Shown here one piece after another: positions 44,016 through 55,429 of a stretch of 64,000 nucleotides of DNA (positions are counted from its first letter, which is position 1; the number at the start of each line of letters is the position of its first letter). The DNA comes from Protula sp. h YS-2021. Lineage: Eukaryota > Annelida > Polychaeta > Sabellida > Serpulidae. Made by a program: the position numbers and the translations under genes. Under the pieces are notes generated by a model. That model searched no databases. It was given only the letters and a program-made list of their open reading frames with translations, and was not told the origin of the DNA. The DNA lies in assembly GCA_949752745.1 (NCBI GenBank), contig OX457031.1, positions 4,777,967 to 4,841,966 of the forward strand, written 5' to 3'.

Positions 44016-46628
44016 GTGAGCTCGGACATATTTAATCTCTCAATATTAGACAGACTTCATTGACATGAAGAAGTTGTATATACTTTTCAAAATAAAAAAT
44101 GAGACGATCAGCTGATTTCCTACCTGCACTTATCTAAACCATTTAATGCAGAAAAACACTTGATTTTCATTAAACATTTCAGTATTTCAATGTAAGAACA
44201 CAAAAAGAGGATACACAAATTCTTACCTGTTTTGCGCTTAACACTTTATTATGCAAAACATTTGGTTTTACTTGAGACAGCTATGTCTTTTGCTGTAAAC
44301 AACCCACAAATCAATTCAATTCTGGTATGATTCGTTGATAACATTTTGTTTCTAGCAGTCTTTCAAAACTGAGGACAAAAAGAAGAGCACATTCAGAGTT
44401 TTTATAGCTCGATACCCTTCTGTTTGTACCGTTTCATCTTACACATAGGATACCGCTTCTTCTCATACCAAGCATACCACTTCTTGTCATACCAAGCGTA
44501 CCACTTCTTGTCATACCAAGCATACCACTTCTTGTCATACCGGGCATACCATTTCTTGTCATACCAAGCGTACCACTTCTTGCCATACCAAACATACCAC
44601 TTCTTGTCATACCAAACATACCACTTCTTGTCATGCCAAGCATACCACTTCTTGTCATACCAAGCATACCACTTCTTGCCATACCAAGCGTACCACTTCT
44701 TGTCATACCGGGCACACCGTTTCGTATTAAATTTGGCTTGCTGCTTCTGATCATACTGGTCGCACAGCTTCCCCTTCTGTAGAACACACCTCTTGTTACT
44801 GGAAGCCAAAAATCCGGATGTACTAGACACGCCACTTCCTGGGTTGTTGGTCCTTAATGCTAAACTTAAATAACAGACCAATAATAGAAAATAATTGAAC
44901 TTTACCCCAACTATAGACATCCTGGTACTTGCTACACTAGCCGTATTGCTACTTACTACACTGCGCATGCTATTGCTTGTCACATATGACGTCCTGCACG
45001 TATTGCTCCTTGCCACACTAAACATGCTGCTACTGGTCACACTTAACATGCTACTACTTGCCACACTGGCTGTACTTGTTGCACTGCATGGTCCTCTTCT
45101 TGTTACACTATGCGTACTACTAATTTATTACACTGGACCTCTCTCGTTCCGTTGGACGTGATGCTACTTGTTACACTGGATATCTTGTTAGTTGTCACAC
45201 AAAGTACTGCTTCTTGTCATAATGGGCTTCTTGCTACTTGTTGCTACTTGTTGCACTGGGTGTCTTGCCACTTGTTTTATTGGCTGTCTTCAGCTTGTCA
45301 GACTGGACATGGTGCTATTTGTTACACTGGACGTGATATGCGAGGGGTATTTTTGCTCACTGGCGTCTTGTTTCACACAATATAGCGCGTCATATCTGTA
45401 TTTGCATGTTAATTGGATATACTCAGCCTTCTTCTTCGTTCATAATTATGTCTTTTTCTTTTTCAGAAGTATGTAAAATGATGAAAGCAGATGAGCGTGA
45501 TATTCCAGGTCCGATGAATTACGACCCCGGAAATCATATTAACCTCTTCCCTGAGCTACTTGTACCTCAGTCTGGGCGAGTAAAAAATATCACATTTTAC
45601 GCCGTCCGCGCTGGAGAGGCATATGTATCATTTTGGAAACCCTTAGGTGACAATATGTTTGAGCTTGGTACTAAGATTCTAGTTACCAGTGACGGAATTG
45701 GCGTTCAGGTAGAAACTTCTGTGAATATTTAATTTCATTTTCAAAATCAAATAATTTAAGTTTGCTTTTTATCAATACGCTGAGCTCAGGCATAAGATAT
45801 GCTTTTCAACAGTACTGCAAATTACATTAATTGTATTAAGATTAGTTACTAAACTATGTTAATGCTAAATACAACAAATTGCTTAGTTGTTAAAACTACT
45901 CAAGAAATAAAATGAAATAAATAAAACAAATAAATAATTAAGCAAAATAAATAAAATACTGGACGACAATGTAAACGATGTCTCCTCTTGATAACTGTAG
46001 AGTAATGAACCTCTATGGAATTACTCCGTTGAACAAGGGCAGTCAATTGCCATTCACTACACCGATAGCTCGACTCAAGGGGTAATTGCTTACGAACGCA
46101 ATGGATCATGGTATCCACGTACTCCAGGTGTACCGGTTTATTCAGTGTATAATCCTAACTGGTACGATAATGGCTGGTACAAAGGAATGGTGCTGAATAT
46201 GAGCCAATCTCTCTCACAGTACAAGAAAAATGTTGCGTTGCATTTTACTGTGTGTGGTAAGTGTTCCAACCAGTGAGAGGCAAGTCACACATAGCAAAAA
46301 ATTTTGTATGTTCAGCGCTTTACAATATGCTGTTAGTATATTGCCTATTGGCTGAAATATCTTGCAACTGATGGTCATACATGCAATATATCAAGATTTA
46401 TTTCTTCAGTTCATAAAATGAAAAGGCGAGTTTGTGATCTAGCAGCAAAAATATAATGAATATAAGTAAATGATACGAGTATGGAGTGCTGTCCATTATG
46501 TCCGAGCATGCTAGGTTATTATTTAACTAATAACATCACATAATTGTTAAATAATGCGTTGTTAAGGCTTTCTGTACCTTCTGCAAAACAAAATGGGCAT
46601 TGATAGCTGAAAAATCCAAATGTACATA

Positions 46629-46723
<95 letters not shown>

Positions 46724-47429
46724 AAGAATGTGCGAATAACACGTTTGGAGAAAAGTGTGAACCCTGCAGTGATTATTGTTTGGCAGCAACGTGCAATGAG
46801 AGCACTGGTGTATGCGAGAAAGGATGCAAAGAAGGTTTCCAGGGGCCATACTGTAATCAAAGTAAAGATAATACAAATCAGTCTACTTGCTCTGCACAAA
46901 AACCTTGATAAATACTGGGAGTAAATTAAGTACAGAAATTAATGGAAGAAAAGTCAAGCTAAAAAATTCTGAATACAGCAATTTTTTCAGTATTTATTTG
47001 GAAGCACATACCAGACGTTTAATATCATCAGAATTAAATAATGTCAAGGTTTTTTGGCACATTTTTGGGAGCTGTCTGGTATAAAATTTTCGAAGTTTCC
47101 TTTCTGATTTTGATATTGTTTTGACACAACATTTAAGCACGAACTAACCATATGAGCTCATCGTGTTTTGTGTCTGAAACACAAAGCTTTTTATGTGATA
47201 AAGTCATAGCTACATTTTAATGTCATAGACCGACATATGTGTCGTTTGCATGTAATTGTAATTGCTACAACCGTTGGATATTATTCTATAGCCGAAAAAA
47301 GCCAGATTTATACGGTCGTTTGGATTATTTTATTAAAGCTTAAGAAAGGTATTGAAGTGATATCATTTCAATGTTTATTTTATATATTCTTAAAGTATGC
47401 ATTTCTCTGATAGACTGAATTCCTCTTAA

Positions 47430-47494
<65 letters not shown>

Positions 47495-47780
47495 GAGAGA
47501 GAGAGAGAGGGAGAGAGAGAGAGAGAGAGAAAGGTGAAGATATTAATAAACAAGTATATAATTTTTTCCATTTGTGCGTTTTCAGGCCAGACTAGTGAGA
47601 TAAACGACAACACAGGTACGATATTTTATTTAAATTCAGAAAGGCATTGAAGTATTCAGGGTAAAAGAATAGGTTCTTTGATAAATCATTTCAAATCAAG
47701 GCTGTATGTTAATAAACGTCAAGAAAAGAATGCACAAAATAGGAAATAGATTTTACGGATAAATGGATACAGAGATAGAC

Positions 47781-47842
<62 letters not shown>

Positions 47843-49762
47843 TGTGTGTGATATAGGTTATTCCACGAAAATTTCTGACCAGATAAATGAATAAAGGCGG
47901 ATAAATTGTTGCAACGGCAGTACCACCTTTGTCTAGCTTAGAACAGAAAACTATGCTGTGTTGTTTATATTTACAGACAAAAAAGGCATGAAAAGCAGCA
48001 ACACAGGTAAACATAGGCTTAGTAACATAGGCTTAGTAACTTCAAAATCATGTCACTGCTTTGGTAGGCACACTTTAAACCCATACTTCAAAACTTTAAT
48101 TGTTAATCTTTGATGTGCTTTAAAGGAATATTCTAAATTTATTTGTTTACTCTTTCTGATTCTGTTTTAATAAGATAGATAAGTATTTTTTATTTATTAT
48201 TAAGCAGATAGATAAGTATTTTTATTTATTTTTCAAGCAGACAGACCAGTATTTTTAGCAACTGTTAAAAATAGGTCTAGTTGTGAAAGCCATTATTCTG
48301 AGCAAATTTTATTATCTTATGTGATTTTTGCTGTTGCATTTTAGAAGTATGTATTGACGTAGTTATTGACGTATGTATGGACGCATGTGCTGATGCATGT
48401 GCTGACAAATTATTGACTTATGTATCGTACATCAGTAAACGACAGAAATATAACTGGTGAAATAATTTAAAATTTTCACAGCGGGCATGTATCATACACA
48501 AAGAAACATTACAGAAGAAAAAGAAAAAATGAAGAAGAATTTTCCCGTTGATCGTTTTAGAAGATTTCGGGAAAGGATATGTACATGAGGTCGAGACTAA
48601 CAAATACTGATTTTAATAAAATTCTCGAACACCACCTTCACCACAAAACTAAATAACAGCTCTACTGTCAGCTCCTTTTAAGGCAGTTACGAAATAGCAT
48701 GCTGAGCGTGGTTATATTTTCGACTGGGTTCCGTTCCGGTTGTCGTGCAACAGTTCAAGACTTAGTGCTGCTGTTTTGGTTGTGTTTGATTTTAATATGT
48801 TTTGCGGCTGCAGTGATTATGCTTGATTTTAGGGTGGTTGTAACTCTGTGTTTTGGCTCAGATTCAGTTTGGATTGCTGCTCCAGTGGCATTTCTTGATT
48901 TCAGTCTGGGTGGTGTTTGTGTTTGATTGCAGAGTTGGTTGCAGCTGTAGCGATCGTAAGTGATTTCAGCTTGGTTTGCCGTTCCAGGGCTTGTATTTTA
49001 ATTTAGGAACCGTTACCGCTCTAGTGTTGCTGGTTCATGTCAGTCTGGTTGCCACTGCGGTTATCGTGCTTGAACTTAGAGTGGGATGTCGCTTAGTTGT
49101 TGTGCTTGACTTCAAGGGGAGTTGCACGTCTAGTATGATGCTTTATTTCTGGTTGGATTGTCTCCGTTGTGATCGTGCTTGAGTTCAGGGGGAGCTGCAT
49201 GTCTTATGTGGTGTTTCACTTCTGGTTGGATTGTCTCCGTTGTGGCGGTGCTTGATTTCAATCTTGTTTTCAGCAGTAGTGTTCGAGCTTGATTTCAGAG
49301 TAAATTGTCGTTCTAGTAATCTGACGTGATTTCAAGCTTGTCTTAAATTATTATGCTTTATGCCTGTAGTGCCTGATTTGAGTTGCCTTTAAAGTCTTGG
49401 TGTTTGAATTTAAGCTTAACTTAGATGTTGTACTTTGGTTTCTGACTGGAAAGGTGATGCTTGTATATCACGCTCTTATTTTTACTGATGGTGTTTTAAA
49501 ATCAGACTAACTTTCCCTTTTAGTGTTTTAGTGAAAGTTAACGCTTTTATAGTGGTGTTTTATATCGGGACCAGTTACCGTTTAATTGTTGTGTTGTGTT
49601 GTGTTTTTTATATAAAGCTAAATTACCGTTTTGATTTTGGGTTGGATAGCCGCTCCAGTGGCACTGTTTTGATTTAGGATGGATAGCTGCGCTAGTGGCG
49701 GTGACGATAGTAGCTCTTGTCTTTATTGTCTCCACTACAGCACTCGCAATTCTCCTCAAAAG
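43943..49762 (+). CDS. Single-pass receptor: signal peptide, beta-rich ectodomain, EGF (8 Cys), TM; 3' end not found
   Basis: Seven exons fit by phase: 43943-44015, 45467-45708, 46001-46256, 46727-46861, 47586-47615, 47977-48006, 49678-49762. The order is: signal peptide (MRRLILMLCFDFVVSSVS), an ectodomain of about 165 residues (GRVKNITFYAVRAGEAYVSF, WKPLGDNMFELG, YSVYNPNWYDNGWYKGM) that I take to be a beta-sandwich but cannot assign to a named family, an 8-cysteine MEGF-type EGF (CANNTFGEKCEPC to GFQGPYC), a short Ser/Thr/Asn linker, and a TM helix (AALVAVTIVALVFIVSTTAL). The layout recalls molluscan EGF-bearing receptors, including some receptor tyrosine phosphatases, but no cytoplasmic domain was found, so its signalling role is open. 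Confidence 0.72.
44430..45350. repeat. 24-bp minisatellite in receptor intron 1
   Basis: About 13 clean units of ccacttcttgtcataccaag plus cata (44450-44715) grade into diverged 21-27-bp units of gctacttgttacactggacg type up to about 45350. Because 24 is a multiple of 3, frames stay open on both strands (for example repeated KKWYAWYD on the minus strand). These are not called as genes. Confidence 0.88.
45467..45708 (+). CDS. Receptor exon 2, ectodomain first half
   Basis: Acceptor TTTTTCAG precedes 45467 and donor GTAGAA follows 45708. It encodes VCKMMKADERDIPGPMNYDP, NHINLFPELLVPQSGRVKN and ITFYAVRAGEAYVSFWKPLG, ending GVQ in phase 0. Confidence 0.8.
46001..46256 (+). CDS. Receptor exon 3, ectodomain second half
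   Basis: Acceptor ACTGTAG, donor GTAAGT. It encodes SNEPLWNYSVEQGQSIAIHY, GVIAYERNGSWYPRTPGVPV and YKKNVALHFTVC, ending phase 1. Sequons NYS, NGS and NMS are present. Confidence 0.82.
46631..46720. repeat. (TA)45 next to the EGF-exon acceptor
   Basis: Ninety bases of uninterrupted TA, ending 6 bp before the AG acceptor of exon 4 and occupying the place of the polypyrimidine tract. Confidence 0.97.
46727..46861 (+). CDS. Receptor exon 4, EGF domain
   Basis: Encodes CANNTFGEKCEPCSDYC, NESTGVCEKGC and KEGFQGPYCNQ: eight cysteines in MEGF/laminin-type spacing. Acceptor TTTAAAG sits 6 bp after a 90-bp (TA)n. The donor GTAAAG is at 46862; reading through it would add 15 codons to a TGA at 46906. 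Confidence 0.82.
47431..47530. repeat. (GA)n microsatellite
   Basis: About 100 bp of GA repeats in receptor intron 4, about 55 bp before the 30-nt exon 5. Confidence 0.97.
47586..47615 (+). CDS. Receptor exon 5, 30-nt linker exon
   Basis: Acceptor TTTTCAG, donor GTACGA, phase 1 in and out; encodes SQTSEINDNT. It parallels the next 30-nt exon (also ending AACACAG/GTA). Called by hand from splice signals and phase. Confidence 0.6.
47786..47850. repeat. (TG)n microsatellite
   Basis: About 65 bp of TG repeats with one TT interruption, in receptor intron 5 upstream of the 30-nt exon 6. Confidence 0.97.
47977..48006 (+). CDS. Receptor exon 6, 30-nt linker exon
   Basis: Acceptor TTTACAG, donor GTAAAC, phase 1 in and out; encodes DKKGMKSSNT. 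Its length, phase and AACACAG 3' end are the same as exon 5, so the two may be duplicates. Either can be skipped without changing the frame. Confidence 0.58.
48700..49712. repeat. About 36-bp minisatellite ending in the TM exon
   Basis: Roughly 20 or more decayed units of about 36 bp: gatttcag + ttggattg + cgctccagtgg + t-rich end (examples start at 48860, 48896, 48960, 49257, 49293, 49632). The final unit, gatttaggatggatagctgc plus gctagtggcggtg, is the acceptor and 5' third of the TM exon. Confidence 0.75.
49678..49762 (+). CDS. Receptor exon 7, transmembrane helix
   Basis: Acceptor GATTTAG, donor GTAAGC. In phase 1 it encodes GWIAALVAVTIVALVFIVST then TALAILLK, a convincing single TM helix followed by a basic residue. 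Its first about 35 bp are the last unit of the 36-bp minisatellite running through the preceding intron. It leaves in phase 2; no following exon was identified. Confidence 0.7.
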
Positions 49763-50479
49763 GTAAGCGGTTTTGTTCGCAGCGGATAGCTATACAGAAT
49801 AGAGTATTTGATACCATTTAGGCAGTAAGATACCGTTCGTTATACTAGAACAGGTCTTAATCAACTTTGTCAATAGGCGCTGGGAAAAGTAGCAGGGTAG
49901 AAGGTGGGTTGGTACCAGCTAAAACTTACAGTGTCACGGCAGGTGGATTTTAGAGAGTTTGTGGTGCTCAAAAATAGCTGTAATCCTTTCCGTCTCATGT
50001 TAAAATATTCTGGATCAGAGCCTGTCGTAGTTTTCAATCAGCATTGACACCTTGTGTTGTGTATGTAAGACAAAAAGCAAAACATGAGATTTCTGAATGT
50101 ATCTGATAATACCACATTCTGCTCTAAAATCTTAAATCAAAGTAATCTTCAATGCAAAGTAGGCATATATTTTCTAATTTTATTTCATGTAACGCAAATT
50201 ATCTTGAAAGAGTCATTTGAAGTGATGCGTTAATTAATGTTTATTAGAATCTCAATGAGTGCGTGAGTCTCGTGTCCTGCTCTTGGAATCTCTTATGCCA
50301 GTTACCAAACCCTGTTTGTAAAAAGAAAATGTTGTGGCAATTGAAACACCAGTTATTTCGGAGTAGAATCATAGTGGATTGGGACTGAATGAAGATAATA
50401 CTGACATTTATTAATCAAAAATGATCACTTTGTTTCAGAACTCGCCAATCAAAGGACGTATAATGTGACAAGGAAAGAA

Positions 50480-50760
50480 ACAGGATCCTGCAAAAGCGTA
50501 GATAACATGATTAGATATCAGGAATAGACAACAGAATTAGCCAACAGGATTATGCAACATAAGTAAATAAGAGGATTCGATAACAGATTGGTAACAGAAT
50601 TAGGCAATAGGATTACATAGCAGTATTAGATGACAGGATTAGACAACAAAATAATATAACAGGATTGATAACAAAATTAGACGACAGGATTAGATAACAA
50701 AATCAGATAACAGGAATAGACAGCAAGATTAGATAACAGGATTAGACAACAGAATAAAAG
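50480..50760. repeat. caggattagataacaaaat minisatellite
   Basis: About 15 units of 17-20 bp (gacaacaggattagataaca). Non-coding. Confidence 0.85.
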
Positions 50761-51845
50761 CTACAAGGGTATCCGAGTTTGATAAAAAAGGATAAAAAAT
50801 ATAACAAAGCTCTTTGTAGTTCTGAGTGACATTACTGAGTCACATGAGTCAATATTAAGTTTAAATTTAAGAGGTGTAGTTGTAAATCTGGCAAATCCTG
50901 TATTTATGAATTTAAATATCACATAATATGTATTCCATAATAAACATTGGGAGCGTCTTACGAAACCACGGTTAATGGAGTTGGTTCATTAATAAGAGCA
51001 GGAGCGATAGTTGATATATCACTATCATTGTTTTTGATTGGTATTTGAATACAGACTATGGACTGAATAGATCTTGCTTTTAAATAGATTACTTATGAGC
51101 GTACGATTTGTTTTAGATTTACAGTTTAGATTAGTATGCACGAACGGCGGATGGGTTTAAATGCTACCTGCCAACCCTTGCCTATAAGGAAATATATCGA
51201 GATGCAGAGTTCTACGTGTCTAATTTACAATATGAACTTTCACAAGATACTGTTAAAATAATTCGCTGAGAGTTTGATAGTTAAACAGAACACAAAGAAC
51301 TGGTGGTGAAATTGGGTCGCTTTTAAAATAAAGCCAATTGAATTTAAATATTCTCAGTATATATTTGCCATGAAATAACACTAACCAGGGTACAATGCTT
51401 ATGCAGTATATGTTTGCTAAAACTATTCGAACAAAAACTCACTAATAAAAGCTTTTCATTTCCGGTCTTATGTTTATTACCTACTCGCGTTTCTTCCGTG
51501 TTTGAACAACAGTTCTTATTAATCTTTTAATGAATGGATCGAAAGACTAGATTGTCGTTTCAAATGAATTTACTGTTAGCTGATCTAACGCTTCTAGAAA
51601 AAAAATAGATAACACAGATTTTAGAACATGATATTATTTAGATCTTCAAAAGACAAAATAATTTTGAAACATATCATTCCCGAATAAGTTTCGGTTTGGG
51701 TTGATTGAGAAGAAACATCTTGACTACGAATATATAAAATAAAATCATCAATACATATAAACACAAACAAATGCATATTTACTGATTTTAAGAAATATTA
51801 ACATATATATGTCTTATTTCTCATAAATTTGGCATGTTTTGGCTT
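50761..51845. other. No gene seen
   Basis: AT-rich sequence after the receptor TM exon, checked in all frames for a kinase, phosphatase or other cytoplasmic domain; none recognised. Confidence 0.55.
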
Positions 51846-51849
51846 TGAA

Positions 51850-52075
51850 AAAGTCACAGAGTCTTTCGACAGTTGCCCCCAAGAGAATGAACTTCCACCA
51901 ATTGCCACCCGATCCAGTTGCCACGCAGCCTATTGCCGCCAAATCCGACAGGTCCCCGATCCAGTTGCCACGCAGCCTGTTTCCGGTCAAACCGACGGGC
52001 CCCCGATCCAGTTGCCACCAAGCCTATTGCCGCCAAATCCGATAGGCGTCCGATCCAATTGCCACCCATTAAACA
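51850..52075. repeat. About 56-bp GC-richer tandem repeat
   Basis: Three to four units with gatccagttgccac, gcagcctattgccgccaaat and ccgacaggtcccc. The unit keeps several frames open on both strands, which accounts for the small frames here. Confidence 0.85.
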
Positions 52076-53242
52076 TCAGGAAATTATAAATACAAATCAC
52101 CAAAATGAACATTATTTCAAGAAATGCAAATTCAAATTTATAATTTATTATAAAAACATTAATTAATGAGATTCGGAATAATCTCAATGGGAAATCACTG
52201 TTATTTTAAATAATTGGCAATTTTTATGGGTGGTAATTTTTCGGCAGGAGATGAAAGTGCAAAATCTAAAAATAATGTATACGTACTATTTTATATTTGG
52301 AAATCATCCATTTTTATTTTAGTATTGTATTACATAATAAGCTGTGCAAATTACCTATTGGTATATGTAAAGTCAACAAAGGATTCTACCGTGACCGGGA
52401 TATTTTGGATGCTGCTGCACCTTACCCTTTATAACACGTACTGTTGTGCTGATGTCTAACTGCGAGGATGAAAACCTTAGTAAAGGACTGTGTTGCCAGC
52501 ATTGTATACCAATGTAACCAAAATCTATCAAGTACCTGTAAATAAGTTACTGGTCCGAAAAAACCGACAGATAAATTTTTCGCTTATCAGGATCGGAATT
52601 GTTTTGATTTATTTGTTATTGACTTTCAGATGTGCAGCAGTGTGAAAATAGCGGTATTTAGGTTTCTTTAACTGAAACAGTAAGAATGCATAATTTTCTA
52701 TGGTTATACATACACAGAAAGCATTGCATTAGGGGATATTTTAATACAGTTATATATCTGGCACCATTAACGAATACTTTATTTAAAATATGTCAGCTGA
52801 AATTTGTCAGATGGAAACTTACCATATGCTGCTATTTATGCCATGCAAGGCAGTGATTCTTTAACCTACAAGATCTATTGCATTGATGAACCATGTTGAT
52901 TTTCATATTTCTGCCATGCTTAGATTTATATACTGACCCTTATCGTATATTAATGTTATGCGTACATTTACATTACTTACACTCATCCTATTTATATTAA
53001 CGCTATACTTAAAATTTATATTTTAGTCATGATTAAGTTTACATAGCATTTGCTATGCCCATTTGATTACCTTCCAGAAACTTTTGTTAGATGGCCGCGT
53101 GCATTATTAGTTGCTATTACAAACTTAGCATTTTTATTGTTTTGTCTTAATGGCCATAATATCTTTGTGGAGGTCCTCTTTTGAAAAACAGTCCGTTTTG
53201 GGATTCCAAAACAAGTCGAGTCGTGACATCGCTTTTGTTATC
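52076..53242. other. No gene seen
   Basis: AT-rich sequence with short frames only. Confidence 0.55.
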
Positions 53243-53800
53243 TTTTCAAGCTAATATATTCTTTATACAAAGTGTTGTTTTTGCTTAACATCTACATATA
53301 ATCTGCTAGATATTTGGGAGAAGTAACAGTTCTCACATCAATAAACGAATAAGGAGGTAAAATATCCGCGTAATTTGCGGCACCTAAAACTACAGGAACA
53401 ACGTCATATTCTAGGATCTTCCATACTTTTTCAGTGATAGATTCCTTTGGAAAGACTATTTTCAAAAGCTAAGCAAAACATGACTTCAGGACGAGGGCAT
53501 GAATAGGTCCAACGTTCGCCGTAGATATCTACGGTGACGTGTTTGCGGAGCTCCATGACGTAAGCATTCCGGCCACTTGCAGCCCTTCAGTAACTCCTAA
53601 ACCAAACCACTAATTTCGGTCTCTGTTCTATACTTTATTTATCACGTCCTGCTGTTGTAGTCGCTCTTTATAGGATCCATATGTGAAATGAATCTCTGAC
53701 ATGGCTTTGTACATCATTGTTGCATTGAATAAACCATTAAATAATGTAACCCTGTCCTGTGCATGGGAGACTCCCGATTCACCGATATCCATTTTTGTGA
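53243..53800 (-). pseudogene. Divergent fucosyltransferase (GT10) relic
   Basis: Read on the minus strand in shifting frames: KWISVN..ESP, NATMMYKAMSEIHFTYGSYK, PKLVVWF, AYVMELRKHVTVDIYG, MFCLAFENSLSK, then a frameshift to ESITEKVWKILEYDVVPVVL, PPYSFIDVRTVTSPKYLADY, a TAG, and NNTLYKEYI. The order matches the GT10 catalytic domain. At least two frameshifts and several stops make it dead. Its residues (LRKHVTVDIYG, VVPVVLGAANY) differ from the three tandem copies, so it descends from an older paralogue and not from the recent triplication. Confidence 0.85.
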
Positions 53801-54559
53801 AGGATTGTGATATTTCTTCATGTGTTTTACAGTATTTATACTCCTTACGTGTACGTCACAATGACGTAACTGTAACTATTTTATTTTGTAACCATTGTCT
53901 CCCAAAATAATCATAACATGTGAGAATCTTAAATATTTGATCTATTTCTTGAAACACTTTTAATCCTTGATCTTTGGTCTTTTCTGTAGGCGAATTCGGC
54001 ATTTCGGTGATTTCTTTTGGTCTAAGAAAATAATTGTTTGATATATTTCTTCTATTAACCGTAACCTGAAGAAAATTTTTGAAGTCACCTGAAGAACGAT
54101 TGATTGGTAACAAAGATTACGCAAATAACTAACCACATGAGAAACTCAACCAACATTATGATATTGACACCCATGGTTCCACTTGCCTTAAATTCGTTTT
54201 TCAGTGTTTGTCAATTATTTGCTTCTTAATATCATTCATAAATGAAAATAAATTTAGTATATTTAAAATATTGATAAAAAAGTGCAAAGGAGTTGGAGTT
54301 GATCAATATTTTAGAAAACAGATGATGGTTAAGAATACAGAGATTCTTTGTTTGATATAAGTGAATCAATATTATCACCTCCACTTGCCATCTCGGCACC
54401 TTAAAAATCTAAATAATATACACTGTGCATATGAAGCATGAAATATTCAATGCTTATGGTGCTACGCCATAAACTCCAGAATACTGTAGCACTGTTAACA
54501 GGAGCCAGAAAAGAAAGCATAAACATTGTACAATATTATTCTGTTCCAAATTAGATATT

Positions 54560-54770
54560 TTTGCACTACGTTATGACGTTCTCCGGTACTGTTTTATGTT
54601 GTCATAGCAATATAAAGTACCCAACTTCAGTGGCCCTGAGTATGCCGTTTTCAGTACTGTAGAGAGTTTGCAATACTGTTTTATGTTGTCATAGTAATAT
54701 GAAATATCCACCTTCAGTGGGACTTAGCATACTATTCTCAATACTGTGGAGAGTTAGGTATACGGCTGTG
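54560..54770. repeat. Tandem pair of about 110 bp
   Basis: Two copies of actgttttatgttgtcatag, aatatgaaatatccaccttc and cagtgg with a ctgtagagag end. Confidence 0.75.
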
Positions 54771-55429
54771 CTGCTGTTGTAGGTGAACTGGCTATTGTGA
54801 AAATATTATACCAAATCCATTTCATTTTAATCTCTGAAGTGAGATTACTTACAAGAGATTAAAAATACTGAAATATGAGGTACTTAAGACTGTCACTGTA
54901 AATGTGAATTAGTTTAAGACTGTCACTTTAACACCACGTTTTTATCAAACAAAAAGGTATTTTCTGTCATTTTTTGTACAGATCAAACACAAAAGATGTT
55001 TTAATACCATATATAGCACTTCTGAGTTAGATATACACTTACTTTTCACGATAAAATTTTGAATTTAACATCTGGATATCTGGGTATAAGAGTTCATGCT
55101 ATATTAGAGTACAGACAAATTACAGGCATCACTAATGTGGCCATAATATCCTAGGATATCTTAGAGGTAATTTTTCTAGTTCTTTATCAGTTTGTTGTAG
55201 ACATATTTTAATATACAACTGATTGATAAAGATAGCATAATATTTATGGCATACTTTTTCGAAACGAAGTACCAATGGCACAATATTCTATCACAGTTGT
55301 GATGTAAGAATCAAACACAACAGATTTTTAAATGGAATAATGTGACCATTTATCGACGTATATTGATTTTTGTGAAAACTTTTCGTATGTGTTGAACAAT
55401 CTTGATTAATGTTATTTTACTCTGTATGT

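Noticed and set aside
44402..45064. 220-codon minus-strand gene with KKWYAWYD repeats
   Set aside because: It is antisense, inside an intron, and opens because the 24-bp repeat is a multiple of three. Kept only as a repeat.
45467..46256. Calling the receptor ectodomain a farnesoic-acid methyltransferase-like (FA) domain
   Set aside because: I first thought of this family, but the residues I can see do not support it, so the domain is left unnamed.
48343..48460. A further receptor exon (starts AAGTATGT like exon 2)
   Set aside because: The phase does not fit the following exons and the sequence is a short gacgtatgt/gatgcatgt repeat.
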